Origin: CAVSWN01 sp046728115
Lineage (GTDB): Bacteria; Acidobacteriota; Vicinamibacteria; Vicinamibacterales; CAVVIG01
Length of the DNA: 39,356 bases
NCBI GenBank assembly: GCA_046728115.1
Contig: JBKPDW010000008.1
Span: forward strand, 1-39,356
Direction of reading: 5' to 3'
Position 1 is the first letter of the stretch, and each line of letters opens with the position of its first letter. The notes below the pieces were generated by a model. That model saw only the letters and a program-made list of their open reading frames with translations, was not told the DNA's origin and did no database searches. Below, piece after piece: positions 1 through 7,655 of this stretch. Position numbers and translations under genes: made by a program.

Positions 1-1
1 G

Positions 2-412
2 GGCTACGCGGTGGGCACGAATCCCCCGTGGCGCGGCCACAACACCATTACGGCGGACAAGCTGATTCCGATTGCATCGCTCGACCGGCAGCGCGGCGAG
101 TCGGTGTATCTCGAGCGCTGCGCGTCGTGCCATGGCGCAGACGGTCAGGGCGTGCAGATCGGCGACAAGAAAGCCGGTCCCTTGTGGGGACCCGACTCAT
201 GGAACGATGGCGCAGGAGCCGCGCGCGTCTACACACTCGCGGGGATCATCCGGTACTCGATGCCGTATCTCGATCCCGGCAGCCTGACCGACGAAGACGC
301 ACAGCACGTGGCGGCGTTTATCAACTCCAAACCTCGACCGCCGTACCCGTTCAAGGATCGCGACTATTCCGGCGGGAAGATTCCAATCGATGCGCTGTAC
401 TACAGGCGATAG
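2..412 (+). CDS. Diheme cytochrome c, C-terminal heme domain (TsdA-like), 5' truncated
   Basis: The reading frame is open from the left edge, so this is the C-terminal part of a longer protein. One c-type heme site is visible, CASCH, in the context ERCASCHGADGQG. It is followed by a PLWGPDSWNDGAG block, a SMPYLDPGSLTDEDAQHVAAF stretch with a candidate distal methionine, and a proline-rich tail. This order matches the second domain of TsdA-type thiosulfate dehydrogenases and related diheme periplasmic cytochromes. The first heme domain and any signal peptide would lie outside the window. TsdA proteins oxidise thiosulfate to tetrathionate or reduce it. Whether this relative does so cannot be judged from one domain, so a generic electron-transfer cytochrome remains possible. 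An AGTCTGA tandem repeat follows the stop codon. Confidence 0.82.
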   Translation, partial: GYAVGTNPPWRGHNTITADKLIPIASLDRQRGESVYLERCASCHGADGQGVQIGDKKAGPLWGPDSWNDGAGAARVYTLAGIIRYSMPYLDPGSLTDEDAQHVAAFINSKPRPPYPFKDRDYSGGKIPIDALYYRR

Positions 413-425
413 ACTGGACAAGGAA

Positions 426-457
426 AGTCTGAAGTCTGAAGTCTGAAGTCTGAAGTC
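426..457. repeat. Heptanucleotide tandem repeat (AGTCTGA), about 4.5 copies
   Basis: Four perfect copies of AGTCTGA plus AGTC lie between the cytochrome stop codon and the start codon of the DUF4159 gene. The last base is 11 bases before the ATG at 469, so copy-number change would alter the leader next to the ribosome binding region. Confidence 0.95.
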
Positions 458-468
458 CCAGGGCACGC

Positions 469-1284
469 ATGAAACGAACGACGCTACTCGGGGCTGTGGT
501 TGCGGTCATCGTGACCGCAGCCCTGGCGTCCGCGCAATTTCAGGGGCGTCGCGGCCGGTTCGGATATGGACCCTCACTCGGTGCCAACCCGGCATACGAC
601 GGGGCCTTCATGTTCTGTCGTATCGCGTTCCGCAATGCCCCGAACGGCGACGGCGGCGGCTGGTTCGTCGATTATCCGCGGGCGGACGTGAATCTCTCGT
701 TCCGCTTATCGGAGCTCACGCGCACGTCCGTGAGCCGCGATGCCGTTGGCGACTTCAACCACGCCGTGATCCGCCTCACTGATCCGCAGCTGTTCCGATG
801 CCCGTTCATCATGATGACGGAGCCGGGCGGCACGTACTTCGACGACGAAGAGGCGAAGCAGCTGCGCGAGTACTTGTTGCGCGGCGGGTTTCTGTGGGCG
901 GACGATTTCTGGGGCGAGTACGCCTGGGAACACTGGGTGATCGAACTGAGGAAGGCGCTGCCGTCCGGATATCCGATCGTCGATCTGCCGATGGATCACG
1001 TGATCTTCCACACGCTCTACGACGTGACGGAGCTGCCGCAGATCCCGTCGATCAACTATTACTTCGGCAGCGGCGGCCGCACGTCCGAGCGATTCGATAG
1101 CCGCGTACCCCATGCCCGCGGCATCGCCGATGCCAACGGGAACCTGATGGTGCTGATGACCCACAACACCGACTTCGGTGACGCGTTCGAGCGCGAAGGC
1201 GACAATCGCGAGTACTTCGACCGCTTCGCAGGACCGGGTTACGCCGTCGGCATCGATGTCCTGATCTATTCGATGACGCATTGA
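469..1284 (+). CDS. Exported DUF4159 domain protein
   Basis: This is a 271-residue protein. Its N-terminus is a clear Sec signal peptide (MKRTTLLGAVVAVIVTAALA, then SAQ), so the mature domain is periplasmic. The rest reads as one DUF4159 domain: an FCRIAFRN entry, a WFVDYPRADVNL segment, an FIMMTEPGG strand, a GGFLWADDFWGEYAW block and a terminal GYAVGIDVLIYSMTH. DUF4159 resembles a glutamine-amidotransferase/ThuA-like flavodoxin fold and is often found near MoxR/DUF58 genes in Acidobacteria and Planctomycetes, but no enzymatic activity is established. The ATG at 469 is favoured because it gives an intact signal peptide with an AGGG stretch just upstream. The gene follows the cytochrome by 56 bases on the same strand. 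Confidence 0.85.
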   Translation: MKRTTLLGAVVAVIVTAALASAQFQGRRGRFGYGPSLGANPAYDGAFMFCRIAFRNAPNGDGGGWFVDYPRADVNLSFRLSELTRTSVSRDAVGDFNHAVIRLTDPQLFRCPFIMMTEPGGTYFDDEEAKQLREYLLRGGFLWADDFWGEYAWEHWVIELRKALPSGYPIVDLPMDHVIFHTLYDVTELPQIPSINYYFGSGGRTSERFDSRVPHARGIADANGNLMVLMTHNTDFGDAFEREGDNREYFDRFAGPGYAVGIDVLIYSMTH

Positions 1285-1300
1285 CGGCGCTCGCCTAAAA

Positions 1301-1386
1301 GGCTCGCGCTGCGGCCCAGCGGCATGGGCTCGCCCCACGGCGCAGCGGTACGGGCTCGCGATGTGGGCCCAACAGTATCGGCTCGC
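1301..1386. repeat. Degenerate 26-bp tandem repeat anchored on GGCTCGC
   Basis: GGCTCGC occurs at 1301, 1327, 1353 and 1380, that is with steps of 26, 26 and 27 bases. The bases between copies are partly conserved (cagcggcat, cagcggtac, aacagtatc). The array lies between the convergent ends of the DUF4159 gene and the next gene. It is too degenerate for a CRISPR and has no clear hairpin. Confidence 0.75.
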
Positions 1387-1423
1387 GAGACGCCTAACGC
1401 GTGCGGCCCCGCACCTTGCGCAA

Positions 1424-2485
1424 TTATCGTCGACGCGCCGGATATGTCTTCGCGGCGCCCGTGCGTCCGTTCTGGATGGTGAAGGATCCGTTATCGCTCG
1501 CGCTCAGCTTGATCCAATGCGCGGTGGTCTCGTCGAGATTTGCGATGCGATCATCCGGCGCGTTGTGCGCACCGGTGTTCAACGAACGATGCAACTGCCA
1601 AACGTCCTCGATTCCCGGCGCCTTAGCCACCGCCGCAAGCAGATTCGGCGCTCCCCCTTTCCTCGCTCCGTTGTTGATCACCGCCACGCGCGGCTTGAAC
1701 GCGGCGAACGTCGCCGGATCGGCCGCATCTGCCCCGCCGTGGTGCGCCACCAGATAGACGTCCACCAGACCGATGCGATCGATGGGACAGACCAGCCCGA
1801 AGAGCGGCTCCCCGGTCAGATCGCCGACATCCAGGAATCGAAAGGCGCCGTACCGCAGCATGAAGCCCGTCGACCGGGGATTTTCGTTCGGCTCCTGCGC
1901 TGCGGGCGCTGATGCCGGACATCCCGGAGTTATCGCGCCGGCGCCCGGCATTGGTTTGGCGAGAATTTCACACGCGGCGCTGACGACTGTCGCCTCGACG
2001 CCCTTCAGCGGAAGCCGATCCCCGGGCTTGGGTTGCAGATGACGTCCCTTCTCCCGGACGGCCGCGTACGCTCTGAACATCTTCAGCGTGCCGCGAGACG
2101 TCTCTTCCGCCTCGGGTGGGACGTCTCCGTGATCGATGAACGTGCGTATCGGCAGCATCCGCGCAAGCTCGACGACGCCGCCGTCGTGATCCGCATGGAA
2201 GTGCGTGATGAGCAGGTAGTCGATGCGAGACAGCCCGGCTTCGCGCGCAGCCGCCGCAATCCGGACTGCGTCGCGGCCCCGATCGGCCTCGCCGGGCTTT
2301 GCTTCGAACGTTCCCTCGCCCGGAAATCCCGCATCGACGAGCAGCGATTCGCTTTCGGGCGTGACGATCAAGGTCGCCTGTCCTCCCTCGACGTCGATGA
2401 AATAGATATCGAGGGTTTTCGCGGCCGCGAGGGTGACGACAGCGGCGGCCACCAGCGCGGCCACGGATGAGGCAAATCGGTTCAC
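1424..2485 (-). CDS. Exported MBL-fold metallohydrolase (ComEC-like domain)
   Basis: The 353-residue protein begins with a signal peptide (MNRFASSVAALVAAAVVTLAAA). Its metallo-beta-lactamase fold starts at TLDIYFIDVEGGQATLIV, the usual opening of the ComEC/Rec2 C-terminal domain and its free-standing relatives. The metal motif THFHADHDGG is complete (H95, H97, D99, H100). Further conserved pieces are FLDVGDLTG and the YLVAHHGG segment, which carries another likely ligand histidine. Free-standing members are mostly uncharacterised hydrolases, with phosphodiesterase or nuclease activity in some. A beta-lactamase role is not suggested. The gene is divergent from the B3-type protein at 2521, with a 35-base gap. 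Confidence 0.82.
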   Translation of the reverse strand: MNRFASSVAALVAAAVVTLAAAKTLDIYFIDVEGGQATLIVTPESESLLVDAGFPGEGTFEAKPGEADRGRDAVRIAAAAREAGLSRIDYLLITHFHADHDGGVVELARMLPIRTFIDHGDVPPEAEETSRGTLKMFRAYAAVREKGRHLQPKPGDRLPLKGVEATVVSAACEILAKPMPGAGAITPGCPASAPAAQEPNENPRSTGFMLRYGAFRFLDVGDLTGEPLFGLVCPIDRIGLVDVYLVAHHGGADAADPATFAAFKPRVAVINNGARKGGAPNLLAAVAKAPGIEDVWQLHRSLNTGAHNAPDDRIANLDETTAHWIKLSASDNGSFTIQNGRTGAAKTYPARRR

Positions 2486-2509
2486 GACATCACTCCGTTT
2501 CGTTAGAAT
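2481..2509 (+). promoter_or_regulatory. Candidate sigma70-type promoter for the B3-type MBL gene
   Basis: TTCACG at 2481-2486 (4 of 6 matches to TTGACA) is separated by 17 bases from TAGAAT at 2504-2509 (5 of 6 matches to TATAAT). Transcription would start near 2516, almost at the ATG at 2521, giving a leaderless or nearly leaderless message. Starting translation at the ATG at 2533 would leave a short leader. This rests on consensus matching only. Confidence 0.4.
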
Positions 2510-2520
2510 GCAAATCCATC

Positions 2521-3471
2521 ATGCGATCAATCATGCGCGGCTGGCCAATAATGGGTTGCGGCCTCATAGCGCTTCTTGCGCTCCCTTCCCCATTGAAGGC
2601 CCAGCGCGGCGCGACACCACCCGACGGAGGCTGGCCGCAGGTTACCGTAAACGGCCGCACGTGGAATCAACAGGAACTGTTTCAGCGAAACATCGGCGCG
2701 GCTGACGATCAAACGTCGCAGTTCCCGCCACATCGGATCATCGGCAACATCTACTACGTTGGCACGCGCAGCCTCGCCTCGTTTCTCATCGTGACACCTG
2801 AAGGTAACATCCTCATCAACAGCTCGTACGAGCGGAACGTCCCGGTGTTGCAGAAATCGGTCGAGCAGCTCGGGTTCAAATTCTCCGACATCAAGATCCT
2901 GCTCGGAAGCCACGCGCACGGCGACCATCAAGAGGGCGACGCGCTCGTTCAGCAACTGACAGGCGCCAGGCTGATGGCGATGGCCGAAGACGTGCCGGCG
3001 CTCGAGCAGATGAAACCCGGCGGCAAGGCGCACAACGTCGACCGCATCCTGCACGACGGCGAATCGGTCACACTCGGCGGCACGACGCTCGTCGCGCATC
3101 TGACGCCCGGCCACACGCGCGGTTGCACGACGTGGACGATGAAGGTGGCGCAGGATGGAAAGAGCTACGACGTGGTGATCATCGGCAGCGTCGGCGTGAA
3201 CCCAGGGTTCAAACTGGTCAACAACACCGATGTTCCGCAGATAGCCGATGAGTTCACGCGCGCCTTCAAGGTCCTGCGCGCCCTGCCGTGCGACATCCCG
3301 CTGGCATCTCATCCAGCGATGTACGACATGGCGGCCAAGTACGCGAGGCTGCAGACAAGCGGGCCGAACCCGTTCGTCGATCCAGCAGGCTACAAGGCAG
3401 AACTCGATCTGACGGAGGCGATGTTCCGCGCCGTGCTCGCGGCGCAGAAAGCGGCCCAGCAAGGCTTGTAA
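2521..3471 (+). CDS. Subclass B3-type metallo-beta-lactamase
   Basis: This is a 316-residue exported protein whose zinc ligands match subclass B3. Zinc site residues H131, H133, D135 and H136 lie in SHAHGDHQEG, followed by H198 in TPGHTRGC and H264 in LASHPAMYDM. The GSVGVNPGFKLVNN segment and the NPFVDPAGYKAELD tail are also typical of B3 enzymes, which hydrolyse penicillins, cephalosporins and carbapenems in the periplasm. A hydrophobic signal stretch (GCGLIALLALPSPLKAQ) precedes the mature part. The start is uncertain: ATG codons at 2521, 2533 and 2551 are all in frame, and an upstream one at 2467 would overlap the divergent gene. Environmental B3 homologues vary in activity, so resistance is inferred from the family. 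Confidence 0.83.
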   Translation: MRSIMRGWPIMGCGLIALLALPSPLKAQRGATPPDGGWPQVTVNGRTWNQQELFQRNIGAADDQTSQFPPHRIIGNIYYVGTRSLASFLIVTPEGNILINSSYERNVPVLQKSVEQLGFKFSDIKILLGSHAHGDHQEGDALVQQLTGARLMAMAEDVPALEQMKPGGKAHNVDRILHDGESVTLGGTTLVAHLTPGHTRGCTTWTMKVAQDGKSYDVVIIGSVGVNPGFKLVNNTDVPQIADEFTRAFKVLRALPCDIPLASHPAMYDMAAKYARLQTSGPNPFVDPAGYKAELDLTEAMFRAVLAAQKAAQQGL

Positions 3472-3501
3472 CCCCTCGGAAAGCGTCGGCTGGTCCAGGC
3501 G

Positions 3502-4143
3502 TCAGAAAGGGTGCGTCGCGTAGTCCCATACGAGTTTCTGAAACTCGAATAACCCCTCTCGCAACGTTCGCCGCAGCATCCACCAGCCCTGCGGCCGAAA
3601 CAGCGTGCGTTCCGGGTAGGTGATCTGCGGCGGCGGCGCCTCGGGCGGCCACACGCGCAGCAACGCGCGGCGATAACGCCGCGAGTGCGGAGCGCCGATC
3701 ACGACCAGCACGCGCGACGGATGCGCGCGCACCCACCCAGCCAGCGCCTTCGTGCTGTCGGTCGTGCTACCTTCACCGGCATCGATCGTCGCGATTCGGT
3801 CTGGCGGAACGCCAAGCTGGCGCAGCGTTTCGATCACGGGGTTGTTGAGCTTCACTCCGCGTCTGGCCATTTCCGCGTCGACGGCCTCTCCGGCGGCGCG
3901 AACCAGCATCACTCGCGGAAACAAACCGCGGTGATACAGGTCCGCTGCCTCGAGCATCGCCGCCTGCAGCTCCACCGGATCGCCACTCTCGGAGATCACC
4001 ACGATGTCGCCAGGCTCGACGCGATCGGTGACCATAAGCGATCGGCCGACGCTGGCCAGCCCGGCGCGGCGAACCGGTGGGATCGCCGCGCTTACGACGA
4101 CAAGGAGTGCAAGGACAATCCCGACCCGCGACGCACGGCTCAT
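3502..4143 (-). CDS. YdcF/ElyC-type DUF218 membrane-anchored protein
   Basis: The 213-residue protein has an N-terminal membrane anchor (VGIVLALLVVVSAAI) and a DUF218 domain. Visible elements are GDIVVISESGDPVELQ, the ADLYHRGLFPRVMLV helix and strand, the GEGSTTDSTKAL polar loop and VLVVIGAPHSRRYRRALLR. DUF218 proteins such as ElyC, SanA and YdcF sit at the inner membrane and affect envelope assembly or lipid-carrier metabolism, but their reaction is not settled. The gene is the last of the leftward cluster, 31 bases after the amidohydrolase stop, so it is probably co-transcribed and may serve glycan or lipid-carrier handling. It is convergent with the B3-type gene, 30 bases away. Confidence 0.8.
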   Translation of the reverse strand: MSRASRVGIVLALLVVVSAAIPPVRRAGLASVGRSLMVTDRVEPGDIVVISESGDPVELQAAMLEAADLYHRGLFPRVMLVRAAGEAVDAEMARRGVKLNNPVIETLRQLGVPPDRIATIDAGEGSTTDSTKALAGWVRAHPSRVLVVIGAPHSRRYRRALLRVWPPEAPPPQITYPERTLFRPQGWWMLRRTLREGLFEFQKLVWDYATHPF

Positions 4144-4174
4144 CGGGGTTGAACTGCGACCGTCGAAAAAGAGC

Positions 4175-5398
4175 TCACCTGACGCTCACTCCCGGCTCCT
4201 CGATCGGACAGCCGGCGATGCGCCGCACGAGCGCAGCGGCTGCGATCTTGATGATTCCGTCGACGCATAACCGCCGCCCCACGACGCGCCGCGCCCCGAA
4301 CACCCGTGCGGCGGTTCGAGCATCGCCGACAAGCGGCCGACCGCCGACGGTCACGAGGCGAACATCGCGACGATGGGTTGCGACGAGCGCGTCCGCCACC
4401 GTGTTGGCGATTGGCGGGATGACCAGCAGATCGGCCGCAGAGCCGACGGCGATGCGGCCGGCCCGAGGCTGGCATATCAGATCCGCGGCAGACGACGTCA
4501 CCATCGCCAGCAGCACGGACGTTTGGACGGCCCGCGTTCCGTGCGCGACACGCAGCTCGTCGAGCAGATCGTTCGAGCCGCTCACACGCGAATCCGTGCA
4601 GAGCGCAATCCGCGCCGGCTTGGCGTCGGCGGCCATCACGAATTCGCCCACGTTGGCTGTTTCGCCGAACAGGAACAGATTTGATGCCGGACACCACGCG
4701 AGGCCCGCACCCGCGCCCGCCATGCGCCGCCAGCCATCGCGATCGATTCCCACGCCGTGAACGATCACGGTATTCGGCGCAAGGCACCCGAGCGACTCGA
4801 GTTTCGCAAATTCCTCGCGCGCCGCTGTATCCACACCCTCAGCCAGGTGAACGAAGAACGGGAGCGACGCCGGCGTCGACCGCCATCGTCCAGCGACACT
4901 GCCTGCCTGCTCGCCCCGCGCGCCGACCGGCTGCCCTTCGAGCGCAAACGAATGCGCCCATCCATACCGTCGCAGGACGCGGATCGGCAAGGCACGCCGC
5001 AGCTCGCGGTAGAACGGGTTATGGTGCGCGACCAGTGTAACGCCGGCCAGCAGGTTCTTGAGAGCTCCGATGAACACGCGCTCAATGAGCGGATAGGATC
5101 GCCCGCGCCGGATCGCAGCGTCAGACGACAAACGGGGACGCATGTCGTCAATCCACTCCGAGGCGTTCCGGTAGCGGTCGCGAAACCTGAGGCGGCCGTA
5201 ATGATTGAGTTCCAGATGATCGTGCGCGTTCACCAGACCCGGAAGGACGAATGCGCCCTCGAGATCGACGACCACGTCGCCGCGCCGGGGTGGGTCGCCG
5301 AGCGAGAGCACGCGCGATGAAAACCGCATGGACGGCGCAGGGCCATCCGAGGTAACGACGCGACCGTTGACGAACGAGACGGCAGCCGGCCAGATCAC
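4175..5398 (-). CDS. Amidohydrolase-superfamily metal-dependent hydrolase
   Basis: The start is a GTG at 5398 whose last two bases are shared with the stop of the upstream methyltransferase (GTGA overlap), giving 407 residues. The protein has the beta-sandwich plus TIM-barrel layout of cyclic amidohydrolases: FVNGRVVTSDGPAP, the metal motif NAHDHLELN (the HxH ligands), PFFVHLAEG, NTVIVHGVGID and CTDSRVSGSNDLLDEL with the barrel aspartate, then an AGRIAVGSAADLLVI sandwich segment. This is closest in style to the chlorohydrolase/guanine-deaminase (ATZ/TRZ) group, which removes amino or halide groups from heterocycles or hydrolyses cyclic amides. The substrate is unknown. Its translational coupling inside a radical SAM/methyltransferase operon suggests action on a pathway intermediate rather than general purine salvage. 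Confidence 0.8.
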   Translation of the reverse strand: MIWPAAVSFVNGRVVTSDGPAPSMRFSSRVLSLGDPPRRGDVVVDLEGAFVLPGLVNAHDHLELNHYGRLRFRDRYRNASEWIDDMRPRLSSDAAIRRGRSYPLIERVFIGALKNLLAGVTLVAHHNPFYRELRRALPIRVLRRYGWAHSFALEGQPVGARGEQAGSVAGRWRSTPASLPFFVHLAEGVDTAAREEFAKLESLGCLAPNTVIVHGVGIDRDGWRRMAGAGAGLAWCPASNLFLFGETANVGEFVMAADAKPARIALCTDSRVSGSNDLLDELRVAHGTRAVQTSVLLAMVTSSAADLICQPRAGRIAVGSAADLLVIPPIANTVADALVATHRRDVRLVTVGGRPLVGDARTAARVFGARRVVGRRLCVDGIIKIAAAALVRRIAGCPIEEPGVSVR

Positions 5399-6177
5399 GT
5401 TTCTTTCGTGGCGTGAAACACGACGACGACCGGAGGGTTCCGCCACCGGTGCCGGAACGCGCGCACGTCGGGGTCGGTGTCGTCGTGGAACCGTGGTTCG
5501 CGGATGGCGCACACGCGGAGGCCTGCTGCCTCGATAGCGTTCAGATGGTCGTCGATTCTGTGCGGCACGAACCCAAGGAGATGCTCTACGCCGTCCGCGT
5601 CAAGGAACGTGCGCCTCCAGCCGTGCTGCGCCCACGACGGATGGAAATCGGAATACACCAGGTGACCGCCGCGCACCAGCACGCGTGCCATCTCGCGGGT
5701 CCAGGCGGCGAGATTCTCGACATCGCCGACCATCAATGACGCGTTGACGACGTCGAACGACGATCGGCGCACTGGCAGGTGCGAGGCATCCGCGCAGATG
5801 ACCTTCCCGCCTGGCGCACGCCGCAACATCGCCAGCGAGACATCGACCCCCACGATACGTGCCGCGCCCGTCCTCGTAAGCACGGACAGATATCGACCTG
5901 ATCCGGTCCCGACGTCGAGTGCGCGCGTTGCCGAAACCGTCGCGAGGATCGATTCGACGATCTTCTGTTCCAGCCGCATCAACGGGTTGTGCGCCGTCGG
6001 CGGATACGTTTCGGCCCAGAGCGCGTACACGACGCGGTGATCGAGGTTCGAGGAGACCGACGGGTTCGACGGGTTCGCGGCCGGCGTCGCGAACGTGACG
6101 GCCCTCGTGAACCCTGTGAACCTCGCGAATCCCGCGAACCTCACGAACCGCACGAACCCCGACGTCACCGCGCTCAT
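5395..6177 (-). CDS. Class I SAM-dependent methyltransferase with repeat-derived N-terminus
   Basis: The coding region from the ATG at 6177 gives 260 residues. That ATG shares one base with the stop of the upstream radical SAM gene (TGATG). The Rossmann core is visible: motif I ALDVGTGSGRYLSVL, the acidic strand end IVGVDVSLAML, the CADASHLPVR motif II region, and MARVLVRGGHLVYSDFHP. This fits the small-molecule Methyltransf_11/25 type. The first 30 or so residues are unusual: a 9-bp tandem repeat encodes VRF, AGF, ARF and TGF tripeptides. Translation may instead begin after it, nearer the normal family start (LDHRVVYALWAETYPP). The product overlaps the amidohydrolase by four bases, so it is part of the leftward operon. 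Confidence 0.85.
   Translation of the reverse strand: MSAVTSGFVRFVRFAGFARFTGFTRAVTFATPAANPSNPSVSSNLDHRVVYALWAETYPPTAHNPLMRLEQKIVESILATVSATRALDVGTGSGRYLSVLTRTGAARIVGVDVSLAMLRRAPGGKVICADASHLPVRRSSFDVVNASLMVGDVENLAAWTREMARVLVRGGHLVYSDFHPSWAQHGWRRTFLDADGVEHLLGFVPHRIDDHLNAIEAAGLRVCAIREPRFHDDTDPDVRAFRHRWRNPPVVVVFHATKET
6104..6157. repeat. 9-bp tandem repeat inside a methyltransferase N-terminus
   Basis: Six consecutive 9-base units follow the pattern ctcgtgaac, cctgtgaac, ctcgcgaat, cccgcgaac, ctcacgaac, cgcacgaac. On the minus strand they encode repeated tripeptides ending in phenylalanine. Because the unit is a multiple of three, copy-number change would keep the frame. Confidence 0.85.
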
Positions 6178-7655
6178 CAGAACCCTGTCGTTTCCGGGCG
6201 TTGGTAGCGAATCAATCGATGGAGCGCACGAAGTTCGTAGGGAGCGTCGTACCACTTGAGCGCGTACCTCCAGGCGCTCGCTGCCTTCAAGGCAGCGCGG
6301 TGAACGATTGTCAGACCTGGATCCGTGGCGGTCGGGTAGTAGGCGTTGATCACGCGCTCGAAATTGCGAACACGCTTTCGGATGCTGCCGTCAAACCACG
6401 GGATGCCGTCGCCCCGCCGCATCGAGAGCTGCTGCCAGTCGGGCGACGCCCATCCTTCAAGCGTGGTCGGGAACGCGAAACCCAGGCGCTGCGCTTCGTG
6501 CCACAGCCGCCCATCCATGGGAACCGGCGTGTAGGTGTACAGAACGATTTCCGCCGCCGGATTGATGCGCTTCAACCGCCTGATGAAGGCAAACGTGGTT
6601 TCGACATCTGCAGCCGGGTTGGGCGGCGATCCGAGGACGAACGAAAACTCCGGGATCACGCCGAAGGCTCGCATGCGGCGCGCGAGTTCAAGCGTGGTGT
6701 TGGTCGAGGCCTTGCCTCCCTTGTTCATGGCCCTCAGCGTCTCGTCACTGGCGGACTCGGCGCCCGAGAAGACCATCTTCAGTCCCGACCGCGCCATTTT
6801 CTGCCACGTGGTGTCGGAGTACTGCATCAGCATGTCCACGCGGCCCAGACCCCACCAACTGATGTTCAATCGGCGGATGCGCTCGGCGAATTCCGCTGTG
6901 CGGGCCTCGGAGATGAAAAAGTCCATGTCGTGCATCTGCACCGCGTCGACGCCGTAGATCGTCACCAGATGCCGCAGCGTCTGGTCCATCCGCTGCGGCG
7001 ACTGCGCAATCCATCGGCGATTCGACATGGCCACCACCGCGCAGAAGCTGCACGCGAACGGACAGCCGAACGAGGAGTTGTACGCGATCGTCCGTCGGCC
7101 CAGGTAGTTGTCGTGGAGATAGCGCGTCATATCGACGCGGCCGTATGGCAGATCGGGCAGCTCGTCGAGCGGCATCAATGGCGCCGCGGGATTGTGGACG
7201 ATCTTCGCGCAGGCCTTCCACGACAGCGCGCTCACCGATGACAGCGATCCGCCGGACCGCAGCGCGCGGACGAGCTCGAGGAGCGGCCGTTCGCCCTGCG
7301 ATCGAATCACGAAATCGACGATCGGCGACGTCAGTACGGTATCCGTATGCTGTGTCGGGAAGTACCCGCCCCACACGATCGGGACATGTGGCAGCGCCGC
7401 CTTCACGCGCCGGCAGACGCTCACCGCCTGGGTGAGCTGCGGGCCGGGCATCACGGTCACCGCGAGCAACGGTGTCTGCGCGCCGGGCGCTGCTGACAAC
7501 CGCGCAATGATTGCGCTCGCCGGATCGGCGACGAGGTTGGCGTCGACGAGCGTCCACGGGTAGTCGTCGCCAAGAACAGCGGCGAGCGACATCAACGACA
7601 GTGGCAGCGGCTGCTTCCCGGGTGTCGTCGACAGCGGGTTGTAGAGCACGATCAT
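6177..7655 (-). CDS. B12-binding-domain radical SAM enzyme (1)
   Basis: The ATG at 7655 overlaps the preceding stop as ATGA and gives 492 residues. The N-terminal region (about 1-150) has the cobalamin-binding Rossmann look: MIVLYNPLSTTPGKQPLPL, then VPIVWGGYFPTQHTDTVL and a DFVIRSQGE block. The radical SAM cluster motif CPFACSFC provides C198, C202 and C205, followed by SGAESASDETLRAMNKGG and FSFVLGSPPNP. This is the BchE-like class. Family members do methylations at unactivated carbons, ring closures or other radical steps, and the sequence alone does not say which. The usual DxHxxG cobalamin ligand motif was not seen, as in many radical SAM methylases. It lies mid-operon between two methyltransferases. 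Confidence 0.9.
   Translation of the reverse strand: MIVLYNPLSTTPGKQPLPLSLMSLAAVLGDDYPWTLVDANLVADPASAIIARLSAAPGAQTPLLAVTVMPGPQLTQAVSVCRRVKAALPHVPIVWGGYFPTQHTDTVLTSPIVDFVIRSQGERPLLELVRALRSGGSLSSVSALSWKACAKIVHNPAAPLMPLDELPDLPYGRVDMTRYLHDNYLGRRTIAYNSSFGCPFACSFCAVVAMSNRRWIAQSPQRMDQTLRHLVTIYGVDAVQMHDMDFFISEARTAEFAERIRRLNISWWGLGRVDMLMQYSDTTWQKMARSGLKMVFSGAESASDETLRAMNKGGKASTNTTLELARRMRAFGVIPEFSFVLGSPPNPAADVETTFAFIRRLKRINPAAEIVLYTYTPVPMDGRLWHEAQRLGFAFPTTLEGWASPDWQQLSMRRGDGIPWFDGSIRKRVRNFERVINAYYPTATDPGLTIVHRAALKAASAWRYALKWYDAPYELRALHRLIRYQRPETTGF

Noticed and set aside
426..457. CRISPR-like reading of the tandem repeats
   Set aside because: Units of 7 bases are contiguous without spacers, and no cas genes are present.
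706..1338. Long minus-strand frame over the DUF4159 gene
   Set aside because: It is the antisense of a gene with signal peptide and family motifs; its product has no recognisable domain.
1361..1912. Plus-strand frame over the MBL-fold gene
   Set aside because: Shadow of the minus-strand gene with complete metal motif; no conserved features.
1424..2485. Beta-lactamase reading of the first MBL-fold gene
   Set aside because: Its opening strand and HHGG segment match the ComEC-like group, not class B enzymes.
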